A stretch of 64,000 nt of DNA, from assembly GCF_016808335.1 (NCBI RefSeq), contig NC_053150.1:47982119-48046118 (forward strand). The letters are read 5' to 3'. Source of the stretch: Panicum virgatum. Its lineage: Eukaryota; Streptophyta; Magnoliopsida; Poales; Poaceae. Below are positions 1-11,284 of the stretch, piece by piece; within the stretch, counting starts at the first letter, position 1, and the number at the start of each line of letters is the position of its first letter. The notes under the pieces were generated by a model, which saw nothing but the letters and a program-made list of their open reading frames with translations, was not told the DNA's origin and did no database searches. The position numbers and the translations under genes are program-made.

Positions 1-1090
1 GTGGAAGTCATTGTTTTCCCCCGAATCGCGGGGTACAGTGGTCGGATACTGTAGGAAGTACACTGTGAGAAGGCGGCGGGCGTCGCAGTCGTCCTGGATA
101 TCGTCCTCGGTCTTGCGAAGATGGCGCCGGTCGCCCTGCCAGCCCCTGCAGGCGGCGTGGTCGTCGCTGGTATATGGTCTTCTATATACGGCGCGGTGGC
201 GTTCAGTGGGCCCTGCGGACTAGGGTCCTGCATGTACCAGTGGTAGTGGTAGCGCGCGATGGCCCCGGACCCCCCGGTCGGAGTGCGGGCGTGCACACTA
301 GGAGGTCCGGGGGACACGTGGAGGTCCCGGACTCCTCAAAGGGGGGAGGTCCGGGACTCCGTCCGTGTGTGCTGAGCGCCCCTCTCGGAAGGACACGTGA
401 CATCGTCGGACCCCTTCCCCAGTGGGAGGCGGATCCGGACGGTCAGTGTAAGCAGAAAAGTAACGGGAACAGTGCCGAGCCTGTCTTGTCCCGCGTCGCA
501 GGCCCCACAGTGCTGCTACAGCATCCGGGATTGCGGAGCGGTGACCGGAGTCAGCGGATGGACCCCGGTCACATCCACTGTGGGAATGGCGGTCCGACGC
601 CGCCTGTCCTGGGTGCCGTGGCTGAGTGGCTGACCTTTAATGCCTTCGTACGACGGGCGGGTGAGTGGCAGGGCCGTTTGTCCCTTATGCCGTCGAGCGA
701 GGCGGAGATGAGTTACTCCCTCGAGGGTAGGTTCACTACCCTCGAGCGAGGCGGAGATGAGTTACTCCCTCGAGGGTAGGTTCGCTACCCTCGAGCGAGG
801 CGGAGATGTGTTACCCGCTCGAGGGTAGGTTCGCTACCCTCGAGCGAGGCGGAGGTGCGGGGCCCAGTCGAGGGGTCTCGACGGGGACCATCGAGCGAGG
901 CGGAGATCATCCCGCGGGTTCGAGGGGGATGCGAATGGGCCGCACGCTAGGCTTCTTTGAGTCCTTTCCTTTCTTCCGGATGGGAAGGAGGCCGTGGGCC
1001 TTCGTGGGCTCAGTCGCTTAACATGTGTTTGCGTTTTTCAGAGTGATCTTAGTACCCCGATTAGGGTGTCCCTAATCGTGGTACCCGACA
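1..1090 (-). repeat. Left LTR (3' LTR of the element), truncated by window start
   Basis: Base 1 aligns with base 14971, and the copy ends at 1090 with the same terminal ...ACCCGACA as base 16071. About 400 bp of this LTR lie outside the window. It contains the 49-bp tandem repeat at 708-854. Its last ~35 bp (about 1053-1085) form a near-perfect inverted repeat, GTACC..GATTAGGG then CCCTAATC..GGTAC. Confidence 0.95.
708..854. repeat. 49-bp tandem repeat, three units, inside left LTR
   Basis: Units begin at 708, 757 and 806 with ATGAGTTACTC or ATGTGTTACCC and end with CGAGCGAGGCGGAG. Each unit contains the internal inverted pair CTCGAGGGTAG / CTACCCTCGAG. A degenerate fourth unit follows to about 905. 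The same array recurs in the right LTR at 15690-15836. Confidence 0.9.
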
Positions 1091-1103
1091 GTAGCCCCCG
1101 AGG
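1091..1103 (-). promoter_or_regulatory. Polypurine tract of the retrotransposon
   Basis: Immediately inside the left LTR the plus strand reads GTAGCCCCCGAGG, that is CCTCGGGGGCTAC on the element's sense strand directly abutting the LTR start TGTCGGG. This is where the plus-strand primer is expected. The same 13-mer recurs at 2395 and 7843. Confidence 0.7.
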
Positions 1104-1619
1104 CTTTGGTCGAGTCAGGGGATTCGGCCAAATGGTGATTCGGCGACTTCCCCCTTTTGACGTGATTGGTCAATGTCGTACACCTGCTGGGCGCGCCTGA
1201 ACGCCTGCCCGGCGGATGCGACAACTCGTCAGTCGGGGTAGTGCGTCTGCGGGGGGAGAGCTTCGAGGCGCGCGCCTCTTTGTTCGTTTGTTCCGGGGAC
1301 AAGACGTGTCTGCGTGCTGAGGGGGGCGAGGGTGACGACGGCGCCTGCTACTCGGCAGCTGGCGCTTTCGTCGCGCTGTCCTGCACTCAGGGCCTTGGCC
1401 CTGCCTCCCCTGGTTGCCTTGCGGCGCGCCGTTCGAGGGCGGTCGGCCTGAGCCGATGCTGTGCCGCCTAGCGTCCAGGGGCTCAGCTTCGCTTTATTTT
1501 GTTCAGTTGCGCCTCGGCGCGGTGACCGAGGGCATCCTTTATTCGTGGAGTGCCGCGCCGTCACAGGCGGCCCAAACCTTCGCTCTTCGACAAGCTTGAA
1601 GCTTGGTGCCCGGCGCAGC

Positions 1620-1627
1620 TATAAATA
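1620..1627 (+). promoter_or_regulatory. TATA box reading toward the antisense gene
   Basis: TATAAATA followed by a GC-rich start region and CT-rich sequence (1640-1675) has the look of a plant TATA promoter. It is on the plus strand, opposite to gag-pol, and 2.1 kb upstream of the antisense start codon. The distance would require a long or spliced leader. Assignment to that gene is inference. Confidence 0.45.
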
Positions 1628-3466
1628 GGGGTCGCGGGGCTCCCTTTCTTCTCCAGCCTCCCAGCTCTTTCTTCCAGCATTGCCTAAATCTTGTAATGTT
1701 TTCCTTTGCCTTTCGTGGTCGGCCCCCAGATGGGGTGGCCTGGCTTTTTTAGGCTTTGGCACTAGAGGAATGCTTGCGAGCGGTGGGGGAAGACCGGAGT
1801 GGGCGTGCGCACCATCCCTCAGCTTAAGTGGGATCAGCAGAAGAGTATTGGGCCCGTGGGATCCTGCTCCTGCGATGTCCCCTAGCCTGAAGGGCGATGG
1901 AGACACCTGACCGTGGCGCTGGCGCCAGGTCTGGCGGCTGTTTTTCGCATCGTCCCCCCTGGCAACAGGGTTGCTCTCGGGGAGACGGTGCGGAGGGCGC
2001 TGTCCGCCAGCTCGACCCCCCGCGTGGTCTTCGGTGGAGGAGACGCTAGAAGAAGGCTTGCGAGGAGAGCCTCCCGCTGGACCCGTGCGGCCTGGGGGTT
2101 GCTCCTCGCATCCCTAGCAGCCTGGCCGTTGCGTCAGCCAGGGGCTCAGTGCCTTTCTTCGTCACTCGTTCCTCCCCAAGATAGGGAAAATTGCCACGTA
2201 GGTGGCAATGTGTTTGTATCTTTCGACGGCTTCGCGCCGGTAACCCTTTGTAATCTTTATTCGCATTTTAACAATAAATTCCCTTTTCTCCTCTACGGGG
2301 AGGATGACCGAGGGCGTAGGGGTGTACAGAGAGTTACGTCCCTCGAATATGTGTGGAGTCTCCTTCACGGGGGCGTGTCAGCGCACCCTCGGGTGTAGCC
2401 CCCGAGGCCTTGGAGGAGTGTTTGTGCTCGTCCAAGGGCTATAAACGTTGTCCCACTGGGTTGCCTCACCGGGGTGGCCGTTCAGCGTCTCTTTCAGCTG
2501 GCATCGGCACTCTTTCAGCCGGCCTCGGCGTTCTCAGTGCTGGTACAGCGGCCTGGCATTCAGCTTAACCATCAGGAGAGCGCACATTAACAGCGAAGGG
2601 TTTGGTTAGACACGTGGAGCTTCACAATCGAAGGTCGTCGACTTATTCGAGGGTGCGGTTTGAACCATGGTGTGCGAGGAGCCCCCGAGCCCAGGCCCGT
2701 GTGAAGGCGTTCAGGGGAACCCTCGACTTTGACTACGACCCTCGTCGCCCTTCCGCAGGGAGGAGGGGTGAAGCGCACCATGCTACCCATGCTCGGGCCG
2801 CGAGCAATGGCTGCTTCAGCGAGCTGTTAGCGGGTTGTTCAAGCAGACGTCCGTGCCCCGTTCGATAGGGGTCGGCTCGTGGTCCATGGACATGTCTCAT
2901 AAAGCGCTCGCGAGGGTTCGCTAGGCGGGGCTCGGGCCCATTCGATAGGGTCCGAGGGCTCGATGCTCTCCCTCGATGGGATCCCCCTTCTAGGCACCCT
3001 CGACTGGCCTTGAACACTGCATAGGATGTCTCGAACTCCGCATTCGAGGGTGGCTTGTACGGCACATCCCTGCAGTCCCTGACTCTGGTGATCTGGGGCG
3101 CCTGTCGAACCTCCGAAGGGCCAGGCGTCGAATGCCTGATCAGTAAGGCCTCGAAATGTGATTCCTTCGAGGGTAAAGGGACCCCTGAAGGAATATTCCA
3201 TCTTGATTCGAAAATGACGCAGAGTCGCGAGTCACGCGCGCGGGTCATCCGCTGGTGGTGGGCGACGTGGCCCGATTCGTGCGGTGCGGTGCGGGCGCGC
3301 CTTTTCAGGCGGCAGCCTCGGGCAGACAAAGCGGCGTTGGCGGCGGCTGACGGATGGGATAGTGCAACAGTCGCGCCGTGCCCGCCGGTTACCGTGCTGC
3401 AGTTATTGCTGCGTGTGCGCGTGGGAGACTCCGCGGTCGTGGGGCCCATCCATCAGCGAAAGCGAA

Positions 3467-3491
3467 ATCTACCGCATTCAATGCGGTAGAT
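3467..3491. repeat. 25-bp perfect palindrome
   Basis: Two 12-base arms, ATCTACCGCATT and AATGCGGTAGAT, are separated by one base. It lies in the presumed leader of the antisense gene. Confidence 0.9.
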
Positions 3492-3731
3492 TCGGGCTGA
3501 AGCGGCGGACCCGCCCGTCGCGGTGAAATAAAACGAAGAGAAGGGGGATGTTTGGGCTCACCTGGCTATTTGCCTTCATCTCGCTTTGCCTTCTCCGCCT
3601 CCCCTGCATCCTGAGCCCGCAGCTAAGAGCGAAAGGGAGGAAGAAGAAGGCGAGGAAGAGAGAGAGAGAGAGAGAGATAGACATAGCCATCCCGGAGCAT
3701 TCATTCCCCCGTCCCCCCTTGACTCGGAGAG

Positions 3732-6700
3732 ATGTCGGATATCCAGGAGCCATTGCCATGGGGGAAGTCCTCCGCCACCGTGGCGGTTCTGGAGCAGTTG
3801 GTGGCCGACCGGCTGCTGCCGCGGATCACCGACTCGGGGGTGCCGGCGTGGATTTCCCCGCATCCAGACGAGACCGAGCCGAAGCCCCCGCAAGGCTACG
3901 TCATGAGCTTCGTGCGCCTTCACGAGCGAGGCTTCGGCATCCCCGACAGTCGGTTCATGCGGGCGCTGTGCGACTATTACGGAGCAGAGCTGCACAACTT
4001 CAGCCCCAACGCCATCTCGCAGGCGGCGGTCTTCGTCGTCGTCTGCGAGGGGTACCTTGGGATAGAAGTGCACTGGGATCTCTGGATCCACCTGTTCCGC
4101 GGCGAACTCTTTGTCGAGAGCGGGCGGGGCCAACCGAGGCGGTTCGCGCGCGCCGGCGGCCTGACGTTCCACGTGCGTCACTCCCGGAGGAACCTCTACA
4201 TCCACAGCAAGATGACAACGAACAACGCCGGGTGGAGTCGAGGGTGGTTCTACCTTCGGAACTACCATGGCGCGCTCCCGGCGTTCACCAACAGGGTGCT
4301 CCGGGAGCGACCACCGAAGTGGGATTGGGGGGTGTCGCCCCAAGCGCAACAGGACAAGCACGAAGTCCTCACCGTTGCGCTGGAGCACTTGGCGAGGAAG
4401 GGGTTGACGGCAGCGGCCGTCATCGTGAACTTCCACCGGCAGAGGGTGATCCCTCTCGTGGAAAGGGCCCTGCCAATTTTCGAGCTCACCCCCGGGAGCC
4501 AGGTGGAGGGCTCGAGGACATCGTTCAAGCTGCTCTCCCGCACCACCGCCGCCCGGAGGGCTAAGTACGCGGTGGCGGAGTTCCCCCAAAATCCCGAGGA
4601 TCTTTGGAGGATCAAAATGCGCCCCGAGATGGGGTACATTTCTCTGGTAAGTTTTGACTTCGAATCCGGTGTGTGTTGTGTAGCCCTCTTTTCCTGACTC
4701 CATCTCGGGCATGCCTTGCAGGGGTTGAGGTGCGGCACCTCGAGGCCCCCGGTCCCAGAACAACGCCTGATCAACCGCCTCCACGCGGAGAAGATGAAAA
4801 GGCGGAAAGACGCGGCGGAGGCAAAGGTCGAGAGGAAGAGGAAGAGGAAGGCGAAGCACGACAAGGCGTGTAAGCTCGCTCGCGCGGAGGGGAAGCCGCA
4901 ACCCGCCACGCCCGAGTCCTCGGAGGAGGACGAGGAGGAGACCTCGGATGCCGAGGACCACTCTCTGGGGAGCAACGGGGCGGCAGCGCGTGCGAGCCCC
5001 CTGCCCACCTATGAGTTGGATGCCGACGAAGGGGCGCCGGTAGCGGCAGAAGAGACGAGGGTCGTGGCGGAGCCATCAGCGGGCCCATCCCTCGAGGGTG
5101 CGGAGCGGGAGCCGTCGCCTCCGGCAGCCGGTGAGGAGACGCCTGCGCCCCAGGTGCGGATCCGTGGCGACGAGGCTGCGGCGGGCGCGGAGTCGTCCGC
5201 CCTGGCAGCCTCGAGTCTCCAGGCCGACACGAGGGGGCGCCCTCGGGGCAGTCTTCGAGGGGCGGCATGGTGCCGCGGGCCCGAAGAAGCGCCACGAGGA
5301 AGCGGAGCATGAGTGCTCGATCCGGGTAAGTAAACCTGGGTTTCGTTTTATTGCGTGTTTGGTCGATTTCTCGATCCTGTTGTCCTCAACTTGCGTTCCT
5401 CAATTTTCATCCCTGGGGCCGTTCCCAAGGATGCGGTGCAGCTTGCCCCGGCTAAGGCCCTAAAGACCGGGGCACGTAGCACGCCGCACACGGCGCCGCA
5501 GCCCCAGCCTGCCGTGGACCTTGAGGCGGAGGCGGCGAAGCTGCGGGAGGCCGTGGCTCGAGGGGCCAAGGCGGCCCAGCAAGCTCGAGCATACGAGGAG
5601 GAGGGCGATGTCAGCCGAGGCGGCGCCGAAGCGGCCGCTCAGGCTGACGACGCTGAGGAGACCGGCCGGGGCGGTGCCGGTGGCGCCGCCCAGGCAGTTA
5701 TTGAAGTTAAGGCCGGTCAGGGCGACGCGGCCAGCGCTGCCCGACCGGATACAGGAGGAGAAACTGGCGGGGGCGCGCAGGAGCGCCCTGCCGGCCAAGC
5801 AGAGGAGGACACCCTCATCCTCGAGCCCCCGAGGGCCGAGGGTGAGGGCGTTGCAGAGGAAGAGACGGCGCAAGGGGCGCCGGTGGTGGAAGGAGCCCCC
5901 GTCTCGGAGCCCACCGAGGCCCGGGACGAGGGTATCGTCGCGGTAGTGCTTGTGCCAACGGCGCAAGGGAGCGTGGCGGCGGTGGTGGAGCTGTCGGACA
6001 GCAGCGAGGAGTACGGGGACTCGATGGACATCGACCCCGCTGCTGCAGCAAGCGCCGCCGCGCACATCGCCGAGTTCGCGTCGGCCAGCGCGGGCGTGCT
6101 CGAGGCGGGGACGTCCGAGGGGCGTCATCTCGGGGCGATCGTCCCGTCCGGGATCCCCTCGGAGTTCCTCCGCAAGGAGCAAGAGGAGGAGGAGGCCTGG
6201 AACACGCAGCTTGGTGTCGGCCGCGATATCCTACAAGCTCTCGACCGTGCGTTCCAGCTCCATCAGGGGGCGGATTACCAGGTCAGCCAGGTAAATGCTT
6301 TTCCCTGAAAATTGCTCAGATTCGATTCGTCCTTAACCTATTTTTACCCACGCTTTCCCCCCTGCAGCGGCTGAGGGACATCTCGCGCGAAAAGAGCGCC
6401 GAGATGACCCGGATGTACTCCCAGATGAGCCAGCTCGGGCAGCTCAACGCCGAGCTGGTGCTCAAGAACATCGACGCCAACACGAAGATGGCGGATCTGG
6501 GAGCGTGTCAGCAGGTGCTGGAGGAGGAACTGGCGCGGGTTACCGGTGAGAGGGACGTCCAGAGGGCGGCAGTGGAGCAGAAGGCTCGGGAAACCGAGGC
6601 GCAAGCTGCCGAGCTGCAACGCCTCCGGACGGCGCTCGAGGAGAAGGCTCGGGAAGCCGAGGCGCAGAGCGCAGAGCTACAGCGCCTCGGGACATCGCTT

Positions 6701-7432
6701 GAGCAGCAAAAGACCGAGCTCCTCCACAAGGAGGTGGCCATGATCGCGCTCACCGGGACCCTCCGGGAAATGGGCGAGGCCCTCGAGGGGAAGGAGGTGG
6801 CCCTCCAGAACGTGGGGGCCGCCCTTAAGGAGAAGGAAGCCTCCTTATCCTCGCTCGAAGAGGCCACCCGAGTCCAGAGGGAGGAGGCGCAAAGAAGTAT
6901 CACGGGTAAGTACCTTCGAGTTTTCGTTGGTTTGTTTCTTTTCATAGCTGACGTTGATTTCCTTTGCTCAGAGCTGAGGCAGAAGGTGGCGGACGAGTCC
7001 GCGGCGAAGGAAGCAGTCCACACGGCGCTGACGGCGGCGCAAATGGAGTTTGCTGAGCTGGAGCAAACTGCCGTGAGCGTGTGTCAAGAGCTCGAGGGGG
7101 AGGGTGCTGTCTCGGGCAGTTCGGTGATCAGCCGCCTGCGCGCGCTGGGCGGTCGGATTGCCGAACACGCCAAGAGCACCTTCCGCCTCGGTGTCCTGCG
7201 GGCTCTCGCCGTGGCCTCGATACACTACCTCATGCATCTCTAGAGGGTGTCGTCGGGGTACGTCGTTCCCGATGATGCTGATGTGGACGCCGCGTCGGCC
7301 ATCATGGACGAAGCCGACACAGCCGCGGAGGAGTTCACCACCGTCCTCGCTGAGAAGCTCGAAGCAGACATCCCTCCCATCACCGAATTCGACGCCCCTG
7401 AAGACCCGCAAGGGGGGGATGGCAGCCTGTAG
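3732..7432 (+). pseudogene. Antisense five-exon gene of a Tat retrotransposon (Transposase_28-like protein)
   Basis: This gene lies inside the retrotransposon but on the opposite strand to gag-pol. Proposed exons are 3732-4646, 4722-5325, 5430-6290, 6368-6905 and 6972-7432. The introns are short (75, 104, 77 and 66 bp) with GTAAG/GTAAA donors and AG acceptors. Exon 1 encodes the conserved domain annotated in grasses as 'putative gypsy type transposon' (PF04195), with motifs such as GYVMSFVRLHERGFGIP and FVVVCEGYLGI. Exon 2 starts with a Lys/Arg-rich basic stretch, and exons 2-3 are Ala/Glu-rich and low in complexity. Exons 4-5 encode a long coiled coil of Glu/Gln/Ala heptads. This copy is broken: the frame shifts near 5233, where a run of G appears one base too long, and a TAG at 7241-7243 cuts the last exon before its conserved acidic tail. 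Function in the family is unknown. The nuclear-type domain and coiled coil suggest a DNA- or protein-binding factor, which is inference. Confidence 0.8.
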
Positions 7433-7530
7433 GAAATCTGGGCCTCGAAGCCCATGTAATAGATTAGCATTTGTTGTAATCGTACTTTGTAATCGCATCT
7501 TATGAATATAAGAGATTTATTTTCGTTAAG
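7433..7530 (+). terminator. Probable 3' UTR / polyadenylation region of the antisense gene
   Basis: After the stop codon the sequence turns from GC-rich to AT-rich, with TGTAAT repeats and GAATATAAGAG, as in plant 3' ends. The convergent gag-pol transcript ends nearby: its integrase stop is at 8025 and an AATAAA on the minus strand lies at about 7965. Confidence 0.5.
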
Positions 7531-7842
7531 TTGACTGCGTGGCCCATCGAGGCCTTGTGCGTTCGAGCCTATGTTTCTTTAATTTGTTTCCGTGTTCTTG
7601 TATGCGACTTAGATAAACGTTTGCGAGGAATTTTGCGTTCATAAGCAACGTAGGCGTAGGGTGGTGAGGGGGGTGCCGTATCCCGGAGGCGTAGGCGGCC
7701 CCACGACTCGGCCGGCCCCGTACCGTAGTTGCTTACGCCTCGCGTCCGTTTTTTCCAAGGATACGAGAAGCTTAGAGGCGAGATGGAAATATTTAGAAAA
7801 ACATTGGTGACTTTTTGGGGACGTTCGGGGGTTTCCCCCGTA

Positions 7843-7887
7843 GTAGCCCCCGAGGGAGGCTCGGCTTTGCCGAGGGTAAAGCCGAGC
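7843..7887. repeat. PPT-like 13-mer followed by a 10-bp hairpin
   Basis: GTAGCCCCCGAGG (7843-7855) is identical to the LTR-adjacent polypurine site. It is followed by an inverted repeat GCTCGGCTTT (7859-7868) / AAAGCCGAGC (7878-7887). The site lies between the convergent 3' ends of pol and the antisense gene. Confidence 0.75.
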
Positions 7888-8024
7888 GTACCTCAGTGTT
7901 AGTGCGCATCCGAGCCCTCGAGGGTCCGGAAGGTTCCCAAAAAATAAACAAGTAATGTGTGCTTCTTTATTATTTCGGGAAAATTAAACTGCGAGTACAA
8001 ACGATGTACAAATAGCTTGAAATG

Positions 8025-11000
8025 CTAAGGGTAGAAGCGACGTAGCTGTTGTATGTTCCAAGCGTTGGTGAGGACTTCACCGTTTTCATTTGCCAGCTTG
8101 TACGTGCCGGGTTTGAGCACCTCGGCAATTATGTACGGTCCTTCTCATGGTGGTGAGAGCTTGTGGCGGCCCCTGTTGTCCTGTCGAAGCCTCAGCACCA
8201 AGTCCCCTTCGTTGAGGTCTCGGCGCCGGACCCTCTGCGTTTGATACCTTCGCAGGGACTGCTGGTAGCGCGCGGAGTGCAGGAGTGCCACGTCTCGAGC
8301 CTCGTCCACTTGGTCCAGCGAGTCTTCGCGAGCTCGCTGGTTTGTTGCTCTTGGAATGCCTTGAGCCTTGGCGATCTGTACTCCAAGTCAGTGGGGAGCA
8401 TGGCCTCGGCGCCATAGACGAGGAAGAACGGGGAAAAGCCCGTGGCCCTGCTTGGGGTCGTCCTCAGGCTCCAAATGACCGAGGGTAGCTCCGTGAGCCA
8501 CCTCCGGCCAAATTTGTTCACCTTGTTGAAGATCCTTGGCTTCAGTCCTTGGAGGATCATGCCATTAGCACGCTCTACTTGCCCGTTCGTCTGTGGGTGT
8601 GCCACAGCCGACCAGTCCACGCGTATGTGGAAACTATCGTAGAACGCCAAGAACTTCTTGCCTGTGAACTAGGTGCCGTTGTCGGTGATTATCGAGTTCG
8701 GGACCCCGAACCTGAAAACGATGTCGGTGAAGAATAGAACTGCTTGCTCGGATTTGATCTTGCCGATGGGTCGAGCCTCGATCCACTTGGAGAACTTGTC
8801 AACCGCTACCAGCAAGTGGGTGAAGCCCCCGGGCGCCTTCTGCAGCGGACCGACGAGGTCCAGTCCCCACACGGCAAACGACCACGTGATGGGGATGGTC
8901 TGCAGAGCATGGGCCGGGAGGTGTATCTTTCGAGCGTAGAACTGGCAACCCTCGCAGGTCCGCACGACGTCAGTGGCGTCGGCGACCGCGGTGGGCCAAT
9001 AGAAACCTTGCCGAAACGCGTTACCCACGAGGGTGCGCGGCGCAGCGTGATGGCCGCAGATGCCGGCGTGGATGTCGCGGATAAGCTCCTTGCCCTCGGG
9101 GACAGGGATGCATCGTTGCAGGACACCCGAGGGACTGCGCTTGTGTAGCTCGTTGTCGATTAAGACGAAGGACTTGGCCCGTCTAGCGAGGCGCCGCGCC
9201 TGGGTGCGGTTCGAGGGTAGGATGCCTCGAATCATCCAGTCGAGGTACTGGACGCGCCAATCATGCGAAGTGGGGGCCTCGTCAACTTCCATTGCCTCGG
9301 CCTCGTCCGTGGAGGTGGTCCCGAAGTCAACGTCCATGGGCTCGACCTCGTCCGCCGGGGGGTTCCCGCCGGAGGGCCCAGTGGTCGAGGGGCCTGGCTC
9401 TGCCGGATCCATGAATTCGGCGGAGGGCTTGGTGATGTCACGGGCGAAGATATTCGGAGGGACGGTGGTCCGCCCTGACGCGATCTTGGCTAACTCGTCG
9501 GCATCCTCGTTGTACTTGCGCGGGACATGATTGAGCTCTAGGCCGTCGAACTTGTCTTCGAGGCGGCGCACTGCGTTGCAGTACGCCTCCATCTTTGGGT
9601 CGTGACAGCTAGACTCCTTCATGACTTGATCGACGACGAGTTGAGAGTCACCACGCACGTCGAGGCGCTTGACGCCGAGCTCGATGGCGATGCGGAGGCC
9701 ACTAAGGAGGGCCTCGTACTCCGCCATGTTGTTCGAAGTAGGGAAATGCAAGCGTATCACGTACCGCATGTGTTCTCCGAGGGGTGAAATGAAGAGGAGG
9801 CCGGCACCGGCGCCGGTTTTCATCACCGACCCGTCGAAGTACATAGTCCAACATTCGCTCTGGATTTGTGGCGAAGGTAGCAGAATGTCCGTCCATTCAG
9901 CCATGAAGCCAGCCAAGATTTGGGACTTGATCGCTTTGCGGGGGGCGTAGGTAAGAGTTTCTTCCATCAGCTCCACAGACCATTTGGCGATTTTGCCCTC
10001 GGCTTCCCAGTTGCGGGCTATCTCTCCCAAAGGGAAAGACGAGACCACGGTGACGGGATGGGCCTCGAAGTAGTGGCGCAGCTTGCGCCGAGCCAAAACC
10101 ACTGCGTAGAGCAGCTTCTGAATCTGCGGATAGCGTGTCTTAGTTTCAGACAACACCTCGCTGATGTAGTACACCGGCCGTTGGACGAGCAGAGCATGGC
10201 CCTCCTCTTGTCTTTCAACCACGATCACCGCGCTGACCACTTGGGTCGTCGCAGCTACGTACAGATAGAGGGGCTCGCCGTCCGTGGGTGGTGTGAGAAT
10301 GGGGGCATGAGTGAGCGACGCCTTTAGCCTTTCGAGGGCTTCTTGGGCTTCGGGGGTCCACGTGAAGCGCTCGGTTTTCCTCAAGAGTCGATACAGGGGT
10401 AGGCCTTTCTCGCCGAGACGCGAGATGAACCGACTAAGGGACGCTAGGCATCCCATGACCCTCTGTACCCCCTTTAGGTCTCGGATCAGTCCCATCCGAG
10501 TGATGGCTGAGACTTTGTCAGGGTTGGGTTCGATGCCCCACTGGGAGACAATGAAACCCAAGAGCATGCCTCGAGGCACCCCGAAAACGCACTTCTCGGG
10601 GTTAAGTTTTACCCCTTTGGCCCGTAGGCAATCGAATGCGATCCTGAGATCGGCAACCAGGTCGTCCGCCTTCCTGGACTTTACAACGATATCATCGACA
10701 TATGCCTTTACGCTCCACCCGAGATGGTCTCCGAAAACGTGGAGCATACATCGCTGGTATGTAGCTCCGGCATTTCTGAGGCCAAAGGGCATCGTAACAT
10801 AGTAGTACATGCCAAAAGGCGTGATAAAAGAAGTCGCGAGCTGGTCGGACTCTTTCATCTTAATTTGGTGGTAACCGGAGTAAGCATCAAGAAAGGATAG
10901 AAGTTCGCATCCCGCAGTAGAATCTACAATCTGATCAATTCGTGGCAAAGGAAAGGGAACCTTCGGACATGTCTTATTTAAACTAGTGTAATCTACACAC

Positions 11001-11281
11001 ATCCTCCAGTTTCCACTCTTTTTCTTCACTAATACTGGATTAGCTAGCCACTCGGGATGGAATACCTCCTTGATGAATCCGGCCGCCAGAAGTTTCTGCA
11101 ACTCCTCGCCGATCGCCCGGCGCTTGAGCTCGTCGAAGCGTCGCAGGTGCTGCTTCATCGGCTTGGAGTTGGGTCGGACATCAAGGGAGTGCTCGGCGAC
11201 CTCCCTTGGTATGCCAGGCATATCCGAGGGGCTCCACGCGAAGATGTCAGCGTTGGCACGGAGAAAATCGACGAGCACCAC
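8025..11281 (-). pseudogene. pol: pol: reverse transcriptase, RNase H, second RNase H, integrase (broken)
   Basis: Read right to left. RT has FLDAYSGYHQ (about residue 130) and the catalytic YVDDIVVK (about residue 194). A first RNase H follows at about 300-430. A second, RVT_3/archaeal-type RNase H follows at about 470-605, with YFDGS and NMAEYEALLSGL. Next come the integrase zinc-binding HH-CC segment and core (GLDLVGPL, IITDNGT, HPQTNGQVERANG). The frame is closed by TAG at 8669-8671 in the middle of the integrase core. It continues in the same frame to about 8300, then shifts. The integrase C-terminal segment in another frame contains TGA at 8145-8147 and ends at TAG 8025-8027. No active integrase can be made from this copy. 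Two RNase H domains place it in the Tat clade. Confidence 0.92.
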
Positions 11282-11284
11282 TTC

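Larger units (their letters stand above)
1104..3731. other. Non-coding internal region between left LTR and antisense gene
   Basis: I see no conserved coding region in this stretch. It holds a TATA-like promoter pointing right (1620), a second PPT-like 13-mer (2395-2407), a 25-bp perfect palindrome (3467-3491) and a (GA)n tract (about 3655-3677) just before the antisense gene's start. It probably serves as promoter and 5' leader of the antisense transcript. Open frames here have no recognisable domain. Confidence 0.55.

Noticed and set aside
708..905. CRISPR-like repeat array
   Set aside because: Units are contiguous with no unique spacers and lie inside a eukaryotic LTR.
3576..4961. 461-codon minus-strand open frame overlapping the antisense gene's first exon
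   Set aside because: It is the shadow of the plus-strand exon; it has no domain and the residues are composition-driven.
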